A stretch of 64,000 nucleotides of DNA, from positions 58,402-122,401 of the forward strand of contig NZ_JABBGG010000012.1 of NCBI RefSeq assembly GCF_012927275.1. Reading direction: 5' to 3'. A program made the translations under genes and the position numbers. Source of the DNA: Massilia polaris (GTDB lineage Bacteria > Pseudomonadota > Gammaproteobacteria > Burkholderiales > Burkholderiaceae_D). Positions 37,714 to 46,451 of this stretch are shown piece by piece; within the stretch, counting starts at the first letter, position 1, and each line of letters begins with the position of its first letter. Below the pieces are notes generated by a model, which ran no database searches, had not been told where the DNA came from, and saw only the letters and a program-made list of their open reading frames with translations.

Positions 37714-38253
37714 TTAGTTCCTGAACGGGAATTTAAAGGCGGCGAGCAGAGCTTTCGCTTCGTCGTCGGTCTTGGCGGTCGTGGTGATCGAAATGTTCAT
37801 GCCACGCAGTGCGTCGATCTTGTCGTACTCGATCTCAGGGAAGATGATCTGTTCCTTGACACCGATGTTGTAGTTGCCACGACCGTCGAACGATTTGCCA
37901 TTGACACCACGGAAGTCGCGCACGCGCGGCAGGGCCACGGTGATCAGACGATCCAGGAACTCGTACATGCGAGCGCCACGCAGGGTGACCATGGTACCGA
38001 TCGGGTAGCCTTCACGGATTTTGAAACCCGCGATTGCCTTGCGCGACTTGGTGGTCACTGGCTTCTGGCCGGCGATCTTGGTCAGGTCGGACACGGCGTG
38101 CTCGAGGACTTTCTTGTCAGCGATCGCTTCACCAACACCCATGTTCAGGGTGATCTTGGTCAGGCGCGGCACTTCCATTGCCGATTTGTAGCCATACTTC
38201 GCTACCAGGTCAGCAACGACCTTTTCTTTGTAGATTTGATGGAGACGGGCCAT
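37714..38253 (-). CDS. rplE: 50S ribosomal protein L5
   Basis: L5 binds 5S rRNA and touches the P-site tRNA. The 179-residue product has [20 protein letters not shown] at the start, the conserved [13 protein letters not shown] and the loop [21 protein letters not shown] (given in two parts here by function: RNA and tRNA contact). It follows rplX by 2 bases. Confidence 0.97.
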   Translation of the reverse strand: MARLHQIYKEKVVADLVAKYGYKSAMEVPRLTKITLNMGVGEAIADKKVLEHAVSDLTKIAGQKPVTTKSRKAIAGFKIREGYPIGTMVTLRGARMYEFLDRLITVALPRVRDFRGVNGKSFDGRGNYNIGVKEQIIFPEIEYDKIDALRGMNISITTTAKTDDEAKALLAAFKFPFRN

Positions 38254-38255
38254 GA

Positions 38256-38570
38256 TTAAACCTTCACTACTTCGCCGGAGGACTTGAAGATGCGGACTTT
38301 CTTGCCGTCTACGTCTTTGAAGCCTACGCGGTCTGCCTTGCCAGTCGCTGCATTGAACAATGCAACGTTGGACACGTGAATCGGCATAGTCTTATCGACG
38401 ATACCACCAGTTACGCCGGTCATTGGGTTAGGCTTGGTCGCTTTTTTAGCGACGTTGACGCCTTCAACCACGACATGCTCAGCATCGATACGCTGCTGAA
38501 CAACACCGCGCTTGCCCTTGTCTTTGCCGGTCAGAACGATGACTTCGTCGTTTTTACGAATCTTATCCAT
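38256..38570 (-). CDS. rplX: 50S ribosomal protein L24
   Basis: L24 is one of the two proteins that start large-subunit assembly. The 104-residue product has the KOW motif ([19 protein letters not shown]) at its N-terminus and the [16 protein letters not shown] segment. Confidence 0.96.
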   Translation of the reverse strand: MDKIRKNDEVIVLTGKDKGKRGVVQQRIDAEHVVVEGVNVAKKATKPNPMTGVTGGIVDKTMPIHVSNVALFNAATGKADRVGFKDVDGKKVRIFKSSGEVVKV

Positions 38571-38579
38571 TACGACTCC

Positions 38580-38948
38580 TTACAGAACTTCAGGTGCCAG
38601 GGACACGATCTTCATGAACTTCTCAGTACGCAGTTCGCGCGTGACTGGTCCAAAAATACGGGTACCGATCGGTTCGAGCTTGGCGTTCAGCAGGACAGCA
38701 GCGTTGCTGTCGAACTTCACCAGCGAACCGTCTTGGCGGCGCACACCTTTTGCGGTACGCACAACCACGGCGTTATAAATTTCACCTTTTTTGACACGGC
38801 CGCGTGGCGCAGCAACCTTGATGGTCACCTTGATCACGTCGCCAATGCCAGCATAACGGCGCTTGGAACCGCCCAATACCTTGATGCACATAACTTCCTT
38901 GGCACCAGTATTGTCGGCCACTTCGAGCCGGCTTTCAGTTTGAATCAT
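38580..38948 (-). CDS. rplN: 50S ribosomal protein L14
   Basis: L14 forms an intersubunit bridge. The 122-residue product is typical throughout ([34 protein letters not shown] at the end). It is the first gene of the spc segment, with a candidate promoter 185 bases upstream. Confidence 0.97.
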   Translation of the reverse strand: MIQTESRLEVADNTGAKEVMCIKVLGGSKRRYAGIGDVIKVTIKVAAPRGRVKKGEIYNAVVVRTAKGVRRQDGSLVKFDSNAAVLLNAKLEPIGTRIFGPVTRELRTEKFMKIVSLAPEVL

Positions 38949-39132
38949 AGTATTCTCTTTCCCAACTTAAGCCGAAGAAACCCCACAGCGTGGGCCTGCG
39001 GTCAGTCTTGGTCCCGCCAACACCGCCTTGATGGCGCTGCTGATTGGGTGATGGACTTTCCAGTAACGTTTCGGTTCAGGCCGCTTACACCGGGGTGACT
39101 AAAAATGCGGCAATACATGAACGAAGCCCGCT

Positions 39133-39161
39133 AGTATCGCAGAATACTGGCGGGCCCGCAA
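39133..39161 (-). promoter_or_regulatory. Candidate spc promoter in front of rplN
   Basis: On the minus strand TTGCGG (39156-39161) lies 17 bases before GATACT (39133-39138), followed by AGCGGGCTTCG. The rplC promoter has the same layout and nearly the same downstream bases (AGCCGGCTTCG). Escherichia coli also has a promoter between rpsQ and rplN. The spacer and start region overlap a 12-bp hairpin (39126-39155), which may act on the transcript or on polymerase. No other feature explains the rest of 38949-39217. Confidence 0.6.
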
Positions 39162-39172
39162 GAATATTCTTC

Positions 39173-39206
39173 AGGTTGCGCAAATGCGTCAGCAGCTGCG
39201 CAACCT
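39173..39206 (-). terminator. Hairpin after rpsQ at the S10/spc boundary
   Basis: AGGTTGCGCA (39197-39206 on the minus strand) pairs perfectly with TGCGCAACCT (39173-39182) across 14 bases. It lies 11 bases after the rpsQ stop. There is no T-run directly after it, so it is at best a partial or factor-aided terminator. Confidence 0.5.
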
Positions 39207-39217
39207 TCCTACAACAT

Positions 39218-39490
39218 TTACAGTACCTGTGCTACTTGCACAACACGGGTAACGGTCCATGCCTTGGTCTTCGAGATCGGGCGACCTTCCTGGATTTCAA
39301 CCGTATCACCGGTCTTGGCCGAGTTGGTCTCGTCATGCGCGTGATACTTGTTCGAGCGCATGATGATCTTGCCGTACAGCGGGTGCTTGACGTGACGCTC
39401 GATCATGACGGTAACCGTCTTGTCCATCTTGTCGGAAACAACCTTACCGACCAGCGTACGCTTGAGCGCTACTTTAGTGGTTTCAGTCAT
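39218..39490 (-). CDS. rpsQ: 30S ribosomal protein S17
   Basis: S17 is a primary 16S-binding protein with an OB fold. The 90-residue product has [19 protein letters not shown] and the [19 protein letters not shown] segment. It overlaps the rpmC stop by 4 bases and is the last S10-operon gene before the spc boundary. Confidence 0.97.
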   Translation of the reverse strand: MTETTKVALKRTLVGKVVSDKMDKTVTVMIERHVKHPLYGKIIMRSNKYHAHDETNSAKTGDTVEIQEGRPISKTKAWTVTRVVQVAQVL

Positions 39491-39678
39491 TTCGCTTCCT
39501 TCGAGTTCATTACCGTCTTCACACGCGCGATATCGCGGCGCACCTTCTTGAGCTGCGAAGTGTTGCTCAGCTGTTGCGTAGCGATTTGCATGCGCATGCC
39601 GAACTGGGCCTTCAACAACTCATTCAGCTCTTTTTGCAGAGCTTCCTGGTCTTTGCCGCGGAGTTCTGTTGCTTTCAT
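39487..39678 (-). CDS. rpmC: 50S ribosomal protein L29
   Basis: L29 sits at the exit tunnel rim beside L23. The 63-residue product is two helices, starting [20 protein letters not shown] and containing [20 protein letters not shown]. Confidence 0.96.
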   Translation of the reverse strand: MKATELRGKDQEALQKELNELLKAQFGMRMQIATQQLSNTSQLKKVRRDIARVKTVMNSKEAK

Positions 39679-39690
39679 CTACAACTCCTT

Positions 39691-40110
39691 TTATTGGCCG
39701 ACCTGGCGTACGACGAAAGTCGTGGCCAGTGGCAGTTTGGCGGCAGCCAGGCGGAATGCTTCACGCGCCAGTTCTTCTGCGACGCCGTCCATTTCGTACA
39801 GTACCTTGCCTGGCTGGATTTCAGCGACGTAGTACTCCGGGTTACCTTTACCGTTACCCATACGGACTTCGGCCGGCTTGTTCGAAATCGGCTTGTCCGG
39901 GAAGATACGGATCCAGATACGGCCGCCACGCTTGATGTGACGGGTCATTGCGCGACGAGCGGCTTCGATCTGGCGTGCCGTGATACGACCACGGGCAACC
40001 GCTTTCAGGCCGAACTCACCGAACGACACAGCGGTGCCGCGGGTGTGCGAAATGCCGGTGTTACGGCCTTTCTGCTCTTTACGATACTTTCTGCGTGCTG
40101 GTTGCAGCAT
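39691..40110 (-). CDS. rplP: 50S ribosomal protein L16
   Basis: L16 contacts the A-site tRNA and completes the peptidyl-transferase centre region. The 139-residue product has [20 protein letters not shown], the [20 protein letters not shown] helix and [20 protein letters not shown]. Confidence 0.97.
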   Translation of the reverse strand: MLQPARRKYRKEQKGRNTGISHTRGTAVSFGEFGLKAVARGRITARQIEAARRAMTRHIKRGGRIWIRIFPDKPISNKPAEVRMGNGKGNPEYYVAEIQPGKVLYEMDGVAEELAREAFRLAAAKLPLATTFVVRQVGQ

Positions 40111-40112
40111 GA

Positions 40113-40940
40113 TTATTCTCCTGCTTTCTCAGCTGGGGCAGCGGCAGGTGCGGCCGGCGCCAACTTGACGGCCGGACGTGCACGCACGCTTGGCGCAGCT
40201 GGGGTTTTGGCACCGGCTGGACGTGGGCGGCCAGCTGGCTTGCCATCGTCACGGCGCGGACCGCGGGACTTCTTCTCGTCGGCAGGGGTCTCGATGACTG
40301 GCGCTTCGCCGGTGACCGAACGGTCGCCTTTGTAGACCCAGACCTTGACGCCGATGATGCCGTAGGTGGTCGATGCTTCGCTGGTACCGTAGTCGATATC
40401 GGCGCGCAGGGTGTGCAGAGGCACACGGCCTTCACGGTACCATTCGGTACGTGCGATTTCGATACCGTTCAGACGGCCCGACGACATGATCTTGATGCCG
40501 AGGGCGCCCAGGCGCATCGCGTTCTGCATCGCGCGCTTCATTGCGCGGCGGAACATAATACGCTTTTCCAGCTGCTGCGAGATCGAGTCGGCGATCAGCT
40601 GCGAGTCGATTTCCGGCTTGCGGATCTCTTCGATGTTCACGTGCACCGGTACGCCCATGATCTTGGTCAGCGCCGACTTCAGTACTTCGATGTCTTCGCC
40701 TTTTTTACCAATGACCACGCCTGGGCGCGAGCTGTAGATCGTGAAGCGCGCGTTCTTGGCAGGACGCTCGATGACGATACGGCCAACCGAAGCGTTCTTC
40801 AGTTTCTTTTTCAGGTAAGCGCGTGCCTTGAGGTCTTCGTTCAGCATCTGGGCAAAGTTACCATTGCCCGCGTACCAACGCGACGCCCAGTTACGGGTTA
40901 CTGACAGGCGAAAGCCTGTTGGATGAATCTTCTGTCCCAT
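40113..40940 (-). CDS. rpsC: 30S ribosomal protein S3, with Ala/Pro-rich C-terminal extension
   Basis: S3 lines the mRNA entry channel. The first 210 residues are normal: [20 protein letters not shown], the KH domain around [15 protein letters not shown], and the C-terminal domain with [18 protein letters not shown]. After that comes a disordered Lys/Arg then Ala/Pro-rich tail of about 55 residues, making 275 in all against 233 in Escherichia coli. Such tails occur in other betaproteobacteria. Confidence 0.97.
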   Translation of the reverse strand: MGQKIHPTGFRLSVTRNWASRWYAGNGNFAQMLNEDLKARAYLKKKLKNASVGRIVIERPAKNARFTIYSSRPGVVIGKKGEDIEVLKSALTKIMGVPVHVNIEEIRKPEIDSQLIADSISQQLEKRIMFRRAMKRAMQNAMRLGALGIKIMSSGRLNGIEIARTEWYREGRVPLHTLRADIDYGTSEASTTYGIIGVKVWVYKGDRSVTGEAPVIETPADEKKSRGPRRDDGKPAGRPRPAGAKTPAAPSVRARPAVKLAPAAPAAAPAEKAGE

Positions 40941-40949
40941 CGTGACCCC

Positions 40950-41279
40950 TTAGTTACCGACAGTCACGTAGATGTGACAGGATTGTTTCGAGATACGATC
41001 GCCCCGGCCTTTAGCGCGTGCAGTGAAGCGCTTCAGGATCGGGCCCTTTTCTACGTAGATCTGAACGACCTTCAGCTCGTCGATGTCAGCGCCATCATTG
41101 TGCTCGGCGTTCGCGATTGCGGACTCGAGTACTTTCTTGATGATCGTTGCACCTTTTTTCGGGCTGAATTGCAGGATGTTGAGTGCTGCATCAACCTTCT
41201 TGCCACGGATCAGATCGGCAACCAGACGGCCCTTTTGGTCCGACAGGCGCACACCTTTGAGGATAGCTTTGGTTTCCAT
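40950..41279 (-). CDS. rplV: 50S ribosomal protein L22
   Basis: L22 lines the peptide exit tunnel. The 109-residue product starts [20 protein letters not shown] and holds the tunnel loop with [19 protein letters not shown] sequence ([17 protein letters not shown]). It overlaps the last base of the rpsS stop. Confidence 0.97.
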   Translation of the reverse strand: METKAILKGVRLSDQKGRLVADLIRGKKVDAALNILQFSPKKGATIIKKVLESAIANAEHNDGADIDELKVVQIYVEKGPILKRFTARAKGRGDRISKQSCHIYVTVGN

Positions 41280-41554
41280 TATTTCTTCGCCTTCTTGTCA
41301 GCGGCATGGCCCTTGAACGTACGGGTCAGTGCGAATTCGCCAAGCTTGTGGCCGACCATGTTTTCGGACACATAAACCGGCACGTGCAGCTTGCCGTTAT
41401 GGACCGCGATCGTCAGGCCGATGAAGTCAGGCGAGATCGTCGAGCGGCGCGACCAGGTTTTGACTGGCTTCTTGTCTTTGTTCGCTTGCGCGGCTTCGAC
41501 TTTTTTCACCAGGTGGGCGTCTTGAAACGGCCCTTTTTTCAATGAACGTGTCAT
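41279..41554 (-). CDS. rpsS: 30S ribosomal protein S19
   Basis: S19 pairs with S13 in the head of the small subunit. The 91-residue product has [40 protein letters not shown] and the C-terminal [20 protein letters not shown]. Confidence 0.97.
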   Translation of the reverse strand: MTRSLKKGPFQDAHLVKKVEAAQANKDKKPVKTWSRRSTISPDFIGLTIAVHNGKLHVPVYVSENMVGHKLGEFALTRTFKGHAADKKAKK

Positions 41555-41564
41555 TTCTTATCCC

Positions 41565-42392
41565 TTATTTCTTGCCGCGGCGCGAAACGATCATCGAAGA
41601 AGTACGCTTGTTACGGCGCGTCTTCTTACCCTTCGTCTGCTGGCCCCAAGGCGACACTGGATGACGACCAGCTGCGGTTTTACCTTCACCACCACCGTGC
41701 GGGTGATCGACCGGGTTCATGACCACACCGCGAACGGTAGGACGAACACCGCGCCAGCGCATCGCACCAGCTTTACCGATCTTGCGCAGGCTGTGCTCGG
41801 CGTTGCCGACTTCGCCTACCGTTGCACGGCATTCGATGTGGACGCGGCGAACTTCGCCCGAGCGCAGGCGGACCTGGGCGTAGGTGCCTTCGCGTGCCAT
41901 CAGCACGACGCCGGCGCCGGCGGTACGGGCCATCTGGGCACCCTTACCTGGCAGCATTTCGACGCAGTGCATCACGGTACCAACCGGGATGTTGCGGATC
42001 GGCAGGCAGTTGCCCGACTTGATAGGCGCTTCCGAGCCGTTCATCACGGCGTCGCCAACGGCCATGCCTTTGGTCGCGATGATGTACTGGCGCTCACCGT
42101 CTGCATAGCACAGCAGGGCGATGTTCGCGGTACGGTTCGGATCGTATTCGATACGCTCGACCTTTGCCGGAATGCCATCCTTCTGACGCTTGAAGTCGAT
42201 CAGGCGATAGTGCTGCTTGTGACCGCCGCCGATGTGGCGGGTGGTGATGTGACCGTTGTTGTTACGGCCAGCAGTCTTCGATTTCTTTTCAACCAGGGCT
42301 GCGAACGGACGACCTTTGTACAGGTCCGGGTTCACAACCTTTACCATGCCGCGACGGCCTGGCGAGGTTGGTTTCATCTTTACGAGTGCCAT
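41565..42392 (-). CDS. rplB: 50S ribosomal protein L2
   Basis: L2 is needed for subunit joining and supports the peptidyl-transferase centre. The 275-residue product has the N-terminal OB-type and SH3-type domains and the functional His motif in [15 protein letters not shown]. It overlaps rplW by one base. Confidence 0.98.
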   Translation of the reverse strand: MALVKMKPTSPGRRGMVKVVNPDLYKGRPFAALVEKKSKTAGRNNNGHITTRHIGGGHKQHYRLIDFKRQKDGIPAKVERIEYDPNRTANIALLCYADGERQYIIATKGMAVGDAVMNGSEAPIKSGNCLPIRNIPVGTVMHCVEMLPGKGAQMARTAGAGVVLMAREGTYAQVRLRSGEVRRVHIECRATVGEVGNAEHSLRKIGKAGAMRWRGVRPTVRGVVMNPVDHPHGGGEGKTAAGRHPVSPWGQQTKGKKTRRNKRTSSMIVSRRGKK

Positions 42393-42709
42393 TATTTAGC
42401 CTCCTCGACAAAATTGATTTCCTGGCCAGGCTTCAGGCACACGAAAGCACGCTTGGTATGGTTGCGACGGCCATTGAAACGGCCCGAACGCTTTTGCTTA
42501 CCTTCGCGATTGGCTGTCTGTACCGACAGCACTTCAACCTTGAACAACAGTTCAACGGCTGCCTTGATCTCAGGCTTGGTCGCATCCGGCAGTACGCGGA
42601 ACACGATCTGCTCGTTCTTTTCCGCGACCATGGTGGCCTTCTCGGAAATGACCGGCGCCTGGAGCACCTTCATCAGGCGCTCTTCGCTGAATTTCATTAC
42701 GCCGCTCAT
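42392..42709 (-). CDS. rplW: 50S ribosomal protein L23
   Basis: L23 forms the docking site for signal recognition particle and trigger factor at the tunnel exit. The 105-residue product has [20 protein letters not shown] and [20 protein letters not shown]. The ATG at 42709 overlaps the rplD stop (4 bases); an ATG four codons later gives the more usual start and cannot be excluded. Confidence 0.96.
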   Translation of the reverse strand: MSGVMKFSEERLMKVLQAPVISEKATMVAEKNEQIVFRVLPDATKPEIKAAVELLFKVEVLSVQTANREGKQKRSGRFNGRRNHTKRAFVCLKPGQEINFVEEAK

Positions 42710-43326
42710 GCGAACATCTCCTCAAGCTTGGCCAGCGCTGCTTTGGTGACCAGAACTTTTTTGTAGAACACCAGCGACATCGGGTCAGCGTGACGTGGCT
42801 CGACAACCAGCACGTTCGGCAGGTTGCGCGATGCCAGCAGCAGGTTTTCCTCGAGCGTGTCGGTGATCACCAGAACCGACTCCAGGCCCATCGACTGCAG
42901 CTTTTGCGACAGCAGCTTGGTCTTAGGAGCTTCGAGGCTCAGGTTTTCGATGACGCTCAGGCGACCTTCACGGGCCAGCTGGGACAGGATCGAGCAGATA
43001 CCTGCGCGATACATCTTCTTGTTAACTTTGTGGCTGAAGTTCTCGTCAGGCGAGTTCGGGAAGATACGGCCACCACCGCGCCACAGAGGCGACGACGACA
43101 TACCGGCACGGGCGCGGCCGGTGCCTTTCTGGCGCCAAGGCTTCTTGGTCGTGTGGTGAACTTCTTCACGATCCTTCTGCTTGCGGTTACCGCTACGTGC
43201 GTTAGCAGCGTAGGCAACCACGATCTGGTGGATCAGGGCTTCATTGTATTCACGGCCGAAAACGGTATCGGCTGCGGCTACGTTGGCGCCAGCTTGTCCT
43301 TGCTCATTCAGAAGCTTGAGTTCCAT
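42706..43326 (-). CDS. rplD: 50S ribosomal protein L4
   Basis: L4 lines the exit tunnel with its extended loop. In Escherichia coli L4 also represses the S10 operon through the leader before rpsJ. The 206-residue product has the loop [19 protein letters not shown] and ends [15 protein letters not shown]. Because rpsJ and rplC are split here, L4 control through an rpsJ leader would no longer reach rplC onward. Confidence 0.97.
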   Translation of the reverse strand: MELKLLNEQGQAGANVAAADTVFGREYNEALIHQIVVAYAANARSGNRKQKDREEVHHTTKKPWRQKGTGRARAGMSSSPLWRGGGRIFPNSPDENFSHKVNKKMYRAGICSILSQLAREGRLSVIENLSLEAPKTKLLSQKLQSMGLESVLVITDTLEENLLLASRNLPNVLVVEPRHADPMSLVFYKKVLVTKAALAKLEEMFA

Positions 43327-43329
43327 CGT

Positions 43330-43986
43330 TTAAGCTCCCTTCTGTGCTTTAACTTTAATAGCAGGCGAAACTACAACCTGGCCATTTTTCGCACCTGGTA
43401 CGGCGCCTTTGACCAGCAGCAGCTGGCGGTCGGCATCGATACGGGCGATTTCGAGGTTCTGGGTGGTCACGGTGACGTCACCCATGTGGCCGGTCATGCG
43501 CTTGCCTGGGAAAACGCGACCTGGATCCTGCGCCATACCGATCGAGCCTGGTACGTTGTGCGAACGCGAGTTACCGTGGGTAGCGCGGCCCGATGCGAAG
43601 TTGTGACGCTTGATGGTACCGGCGTAGCCTTTACCGATCGAGGTGCCTTGCACGTCGATCTTCTGGCCAACTTCGAACAGGGAAGCAGCGACGATGTCGC
43701 CAGTCTTCATGTCAGCGGCTTGAGCGGCATCGACGCGGAATTCCTTCAGCATCGTACCGGCTTCAACGCCAGCTTTAGCGTGGTGACCTGCAACAGCCTT
43801 GTTCACGCGGGAAGCGCGACGTTGACCGAATGCAACCTGAACAGCGGAGTAACCGTCCGTTTCAGGAGTTTTGATTTGCGCAACACGGTTGTTCGACACG
43901 TCCAGCACGGTGACAGGGATCGAGTCCCCTTCATCCGTGAAGATGCGCATCATTCCAACCTTGCGACCGAGAAGGCCTAGGCTCAT
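43330..43986 (-). CDS. rplC: 50S ribosomal protein L3
   Basis: L3 is an early assembly protein that reaches the peptidyl-transferase centre. The 218-residue product starts [20 protein letters not shown] and has the signature [20 protein letters not shown]. The frame stays open upstream to 44157, but the family start is the ATG at 43984-43986. It is normally the second gene of the S10 operon; here it follows a tRNA gene and its own promoter instead of rpsJ. Confidence 0.97.
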   Translation of the reverse strand: MSLGLLGRKVGMMRIFTDEGDSIPVTVLDVSNNRVAQIKTPETDGYSAVQVAFGQRRASRVNKAVAGHHAKAGVEAGTMLKEFRVDAAQAADMKTGDIVAASLFEVGQKIDVQGTSIGKGYAGTIKRHNFASGRATHGNSRSHNVPGSIGMAQDPGRVFPGKRMTGHMGDVTVTTQNLEIARIDADRQLLLVKGAVPGAKNGQVVVSPAIKVKAQKGA

Positions 43987-44045
43987 TTTTTCTCCATTCC
44001 CGCCTGCGATTGGGCGGGGCTGATGTTTAACTACCAAGTAAAAGC

Positions 44046-44070
44046 ATGGATTCGAAAAAGATGAATCCAT
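44046..44070 (-). other. Leader hairpin of rplC
   Basis: On the minus strand ATGGATTC (44063-44070) pairs with GAATCCAT (44046-44053) around a 9-base loop, a few bases after the predicted transcript start. No T-run follows. It could be a small regulatory or stabilising leader; I cannot match it to the known L4-binding leader. Confidence 0.4.
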
Positions 44071-44083
44071 ACCGAAGCCGGCT

Positions 44084-44112
44084 AGTATAACGCGGAAAAG
44101 GGGTTGACGCAA
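44084..44112 (-). promoter_or_regulatory. Strong sigma70-type promoter of rplC
   Basis: TTGCGT (44107-44112) and TATACT (44084-44089) are separated by exactly 17 bases on the minus strand, followed by the GC-rich AGCCGGCTTCG. The layout fits a stringently controlled ribosomal promoter and explains how rplC and the genes after it are expressed without rpsJ upstream. Confidence 0.8.
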
Positions 44113-44206
44113 CGAGAAAAGTTGGGGTATGTCGGGTTTTTTGCGCAGTGTGCGCACCGACTTTTACTGCGGAAACATCGGCCAGCAGGGCGCTGGCAAA
44201 AAATTC

Positions 44207-44283
44207 TGGTGGGCGGTGCAGAATTCGAATCTGCGACCCCTTGGATGTCGACCAAGTATTCTAACCAGCTGAACTAACCGCCC
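44207..44283 (-). tRNA. tRNA-Val (anticodon GAC), with C at position 33
   Basis: A complete 77-base cloverleaf with encoded CCA: acceptor GGGCGGT/ACCGCCC, D stem GTTC/GAAT, anticodon stem CTTGG/CCAAG, T stem GCAGA/TCTGC with loop TTCGAAT. The anticodon loop is TCGACAT, giving anticodon GAC and discriminator A73, both as expected for valine. The base before the anticodon reads C instead of the near-universal U33. It is on the same strand as, and just upstream of, rplC. The D arm looks more like that of tRNA-Asp, but a GTC anticodon cannot be placed. Confidence 0.85.
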
Positions 44284-44293
44284 GGGGACCGGC

Positions 44294-44322
44294 ATTTTAA
44301 CGCCCCGGGGCGAATCCGGCAA
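44294..44322 (-). promoter_or_regulatory. Promoter of the tRNA-Val gene
   Basis: TTGCCG (44317-44322) and TAAAAT (44294-44299) on the minus strand are 17 bases apart and lie just before the tRNA 5' end, with a CCGGGG/CCCCGG dyad spanning the start region. Confidence 0.65.
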
Positions 44323-44351
44323 GGTCGGGCGCCAATTGTGCGCCCCTGCCC

Positions 44352-44844
44352 TTAACCGCGTGGCAAATGGTGCGGCAATACCAGCATGTGCCAGTCCTTG
44401 TGTTCGTCGAGGATCAGGGCCAGCGCCGCGCCGATGGCGGCGCGTTCGGCGTGCGGGCCGCTACTGGCGCCGATCGCCGCGATCAGGGTGGCCAGTTCGG
44501 CCTCCATCCGGCGCGACGCCGCCGCCAGCCGGTAGGCTTCGGTCTGCGCCCGCGCCCCGTGCAGCGACGCCGCCAGCGCCGGGAAGGAGATAAGTGTCGC
44601 CGGCGAGGTGGCGGTAGCGCAGTGCGAATACAGCGCGCGCCACCGGCCAGGTTTCGCCGGCCGCACCGGTGATGATGGCGTCGCCCGGGGCGGCATCGAC
44701 CGGGCCTTCGCCGGTTTCGACCGTTTCGGCTGCGGCGGCGAAGCGCACGCTGACCTGGTGTTCGCGCTTGCGCGCACTGGTCCAGCCTCCAACCGGAGGC
44801 GCAGGCGGCACGCCGGGTTTTCCGCTTGCGGTGAACTCACACAT
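44352..44844 (-). pseudogene. Frameshifted small protein gene (PGDYL-like)
   Basis: Two overlapping frames make one plausible protein. The first starts at ATG 44842-44844 (MCEFTASGKPGVPPAP) and runs through a segment like EGPVDAAPGDAIITGAAGET and ARAVFALRYRHL, which recalls the small PGDYL family. It then loses sense near 44590-44605. The second frame takes over there (ISFPALAASLHGARAQTEAY) and continues with normal composition to the stop at 44352. Joining them needs one base to be skipped. This is either a real frameshift mutation or a sequencing error. Combined length would be about 165 residues. Function unknown; family assignment is tentative. Confidence 0.55.
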
Positions 44845-45042
44845 CGATGCCCTGCTTCCGGTTGCCTTGACGGGATGTCAAGAGCGCGCAAGCTTACCGC
44901 AAATTTGTTGATTAATGAGCATTTTTTATCGGTATTCTCCCGCTTGAGTTCACTCTGAGCCCCGACAGAATCGGCTGCAACGCATCGCTCAAAAAAAAGC
45001 GAACGGAAGGTGCGCAGACATGGCCAACGTCCTGTGCGCAGT

Positions 45043-46443
45043 TCAGACGAAGCCGAGGTTGCGCGCACTTGAATTGTAATTCGACAAATTTGGTAGCAAG
45101 GCCAGCAGCTCGCTGTCGGTAACGCCAAGCCACGTTCCGAGGGTTGCGGCCAGCTGTTCCACCGAAGTCGTTGGCAGTAGCCGGCCCTGCCCGACATCGT
45201 CCGGCCCGCCATTGGCGAGCACGGGGGCGGTGCCGTAATAGCGCTTGCCCTTGACCGCCCCGCCCATCACGAAATGCATGCTGCCCCAGCCATGGTCGGA
45301 TCCGTTCGCATTGCCAGTCAGGGTCCGACCAAAGTCCGATGCCGTAAAGGAAGTGACCTTATCGGCGACGGAGAGTTCCGTTGTGGCTGCATAGAAAGCA
45401 GCGAGTGCATCGCCGACCCGGCTCATCAAGACTGGGTGGTCGGTTGCCATGCCGTCGTGGTTGTCGAAGCCACCCAAAGACACAAAGAACACCTGGCGCT
45501 TGGTGCCCAGCGCCGGCGCCGCAGCGATCATGCGCGCAACCAGCTTGAGCTGGTCGGCCAGCGGGTTCCCGTTCGGAAAGACCGTCGTCGGTGCAGGGGT
45601 AGCGGCCAACGCGGCGGTCAACACTTCGTTGGCGTCGATGGAACGCTTGCTGATGCGGTTGTATTCGTTTTCGAGCATGTGCGTACGCGGTTCCGTGATG
45701 AGGGTGCGCAACGCGGCGCTTGCCGCGTTCGATCCGAACAGTGGCGATTTCAAGCCCGACAGCGGTACCGAACCGCTGGTCGACACCTGGTATTGCACCG
45801 CATTATTGCCGGACAAATAAACCGCATTTCCGGACACGTTGACGCAGGTGAAGGTCGAGTTGGTATTGGCGGACTGGAACAGGTCTCCCATGCGCCCGCC
45901 CCAGCCGGAGGTGGCGCCTTCGGGCGACGACGATTGCCACACGGACTGCTGGTCGTTGTGCGAAAACAGCTTGGGCGGTAGCTCGACTGATTTGTTGGTG
46001 TACTGGAGCTTGGTGGTCGGTTGCACCAGGGCGCCGATGTTGAGAATGACGCCCAGCTTGCCGGCATCGAATATCGGCAGCAGCTTGCCCAGGCCGGGCG
46101 ACAGCGCATACTGGTGGGCAACGCCATTCGAATCGATCGGGGCGGTCAGCGGCGTGAGCGCCGTGGCGCTCACGCTGTCGCGTGCGTACGCGAACGCGGG
46201 CCGAAACTGCTGGTACATCGCGTGGCTGGTCGCATCGTAAGGCACCAGCGTATTGGCGTAATCGTTGCCGCCGTACAAGAACACGCACACCAGCGCTTTG
46301 TAGTCGGTGGCGTTGGCGGCGCTCGCCTCGGCCATTGCCGCCAGGTTCAACGCCCAGGGCGCAGCAACGCCAGCCAGGGACAGGGTCGACGCTTTTTTGA
46401 GGAACGCGCGCCGCGACGCGGTCAAACCATCTTTGCTGTTCAC
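45043..46443 (-). CDS. DUF1501 family Tat-exported protein
   Basis: A 466-residue exported protein of unknown biochemical function. It has a Tat signal (SRRAFLKKASTLSLAG, about 10-25, ending near ASAAN) and the DUF1501 alkaline-phosphatase-like fold with LVCVFLYGGNDYANTLVPY, SLGGFDNHDGM and the metal-type motif DFGRTLTGN followed by SDHGWGSMHFVMGG. The start is GTG at 46441-46443, after AGGAG; the longer open frame upstream belongs to the DUF1800 shadow. It is paired with a DUF1800 gene 8 bases upstream, the standard partner in many bacteria, where the pair is thought to act at the cell surface. Intergenic 44845-45042 shows no other gene. Confidence 0.88.
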   Translation of the reverse strand: MNSKDGLTASRRAFLKKASTLSLAGVAAPWALNLAAMAEASAANATDYKALVCVFLYGGNDYANTLVPYDATSHAMYQQFRPAFAYARDSVSATALTPLTAPIDSNGVAHQYALSPGLGKLLPIFDAGKLGVILNIGALVQPTTKLQYTNKSVELPPKLFSHNDQQSVWQSSSPEGATSGWGGRMGDLFQSANTNSTFTCVNVSGNAVYLSGNNAVQYQVSTSGSVPLSGLKSPLFGSNAASAALRTLITEPRTHMLENEYNRISKRSIDANEVLTAALAATPAPTTVFPNGNPLADQLKLVARMIAAAPALGTKRQVFFVSLGGFDNHDGMATDHPVLMSRVGDALAAFYAATTELSVADKVTSFTASDFGRTLTGNANGSDHGWGSMHFVMGGAVKGKRYYGTAPVLANGGPDDVGQGRLLPTTSVEQLAATLGTWLGVTDSELLALLPNLSNYNSSARNLGFV

Positions 46444-46451
46444 GGCGGCTC

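Noticed and set aside
44207..44283. tRNA-Asp (GTC)
   Set aside because: The D arm resembles tRNA-Asp, but GTC cannot be placed at 34-36 with the CTTGG/CCAAG stem, and A73 with the GGGCGGT acceptor fits valine.
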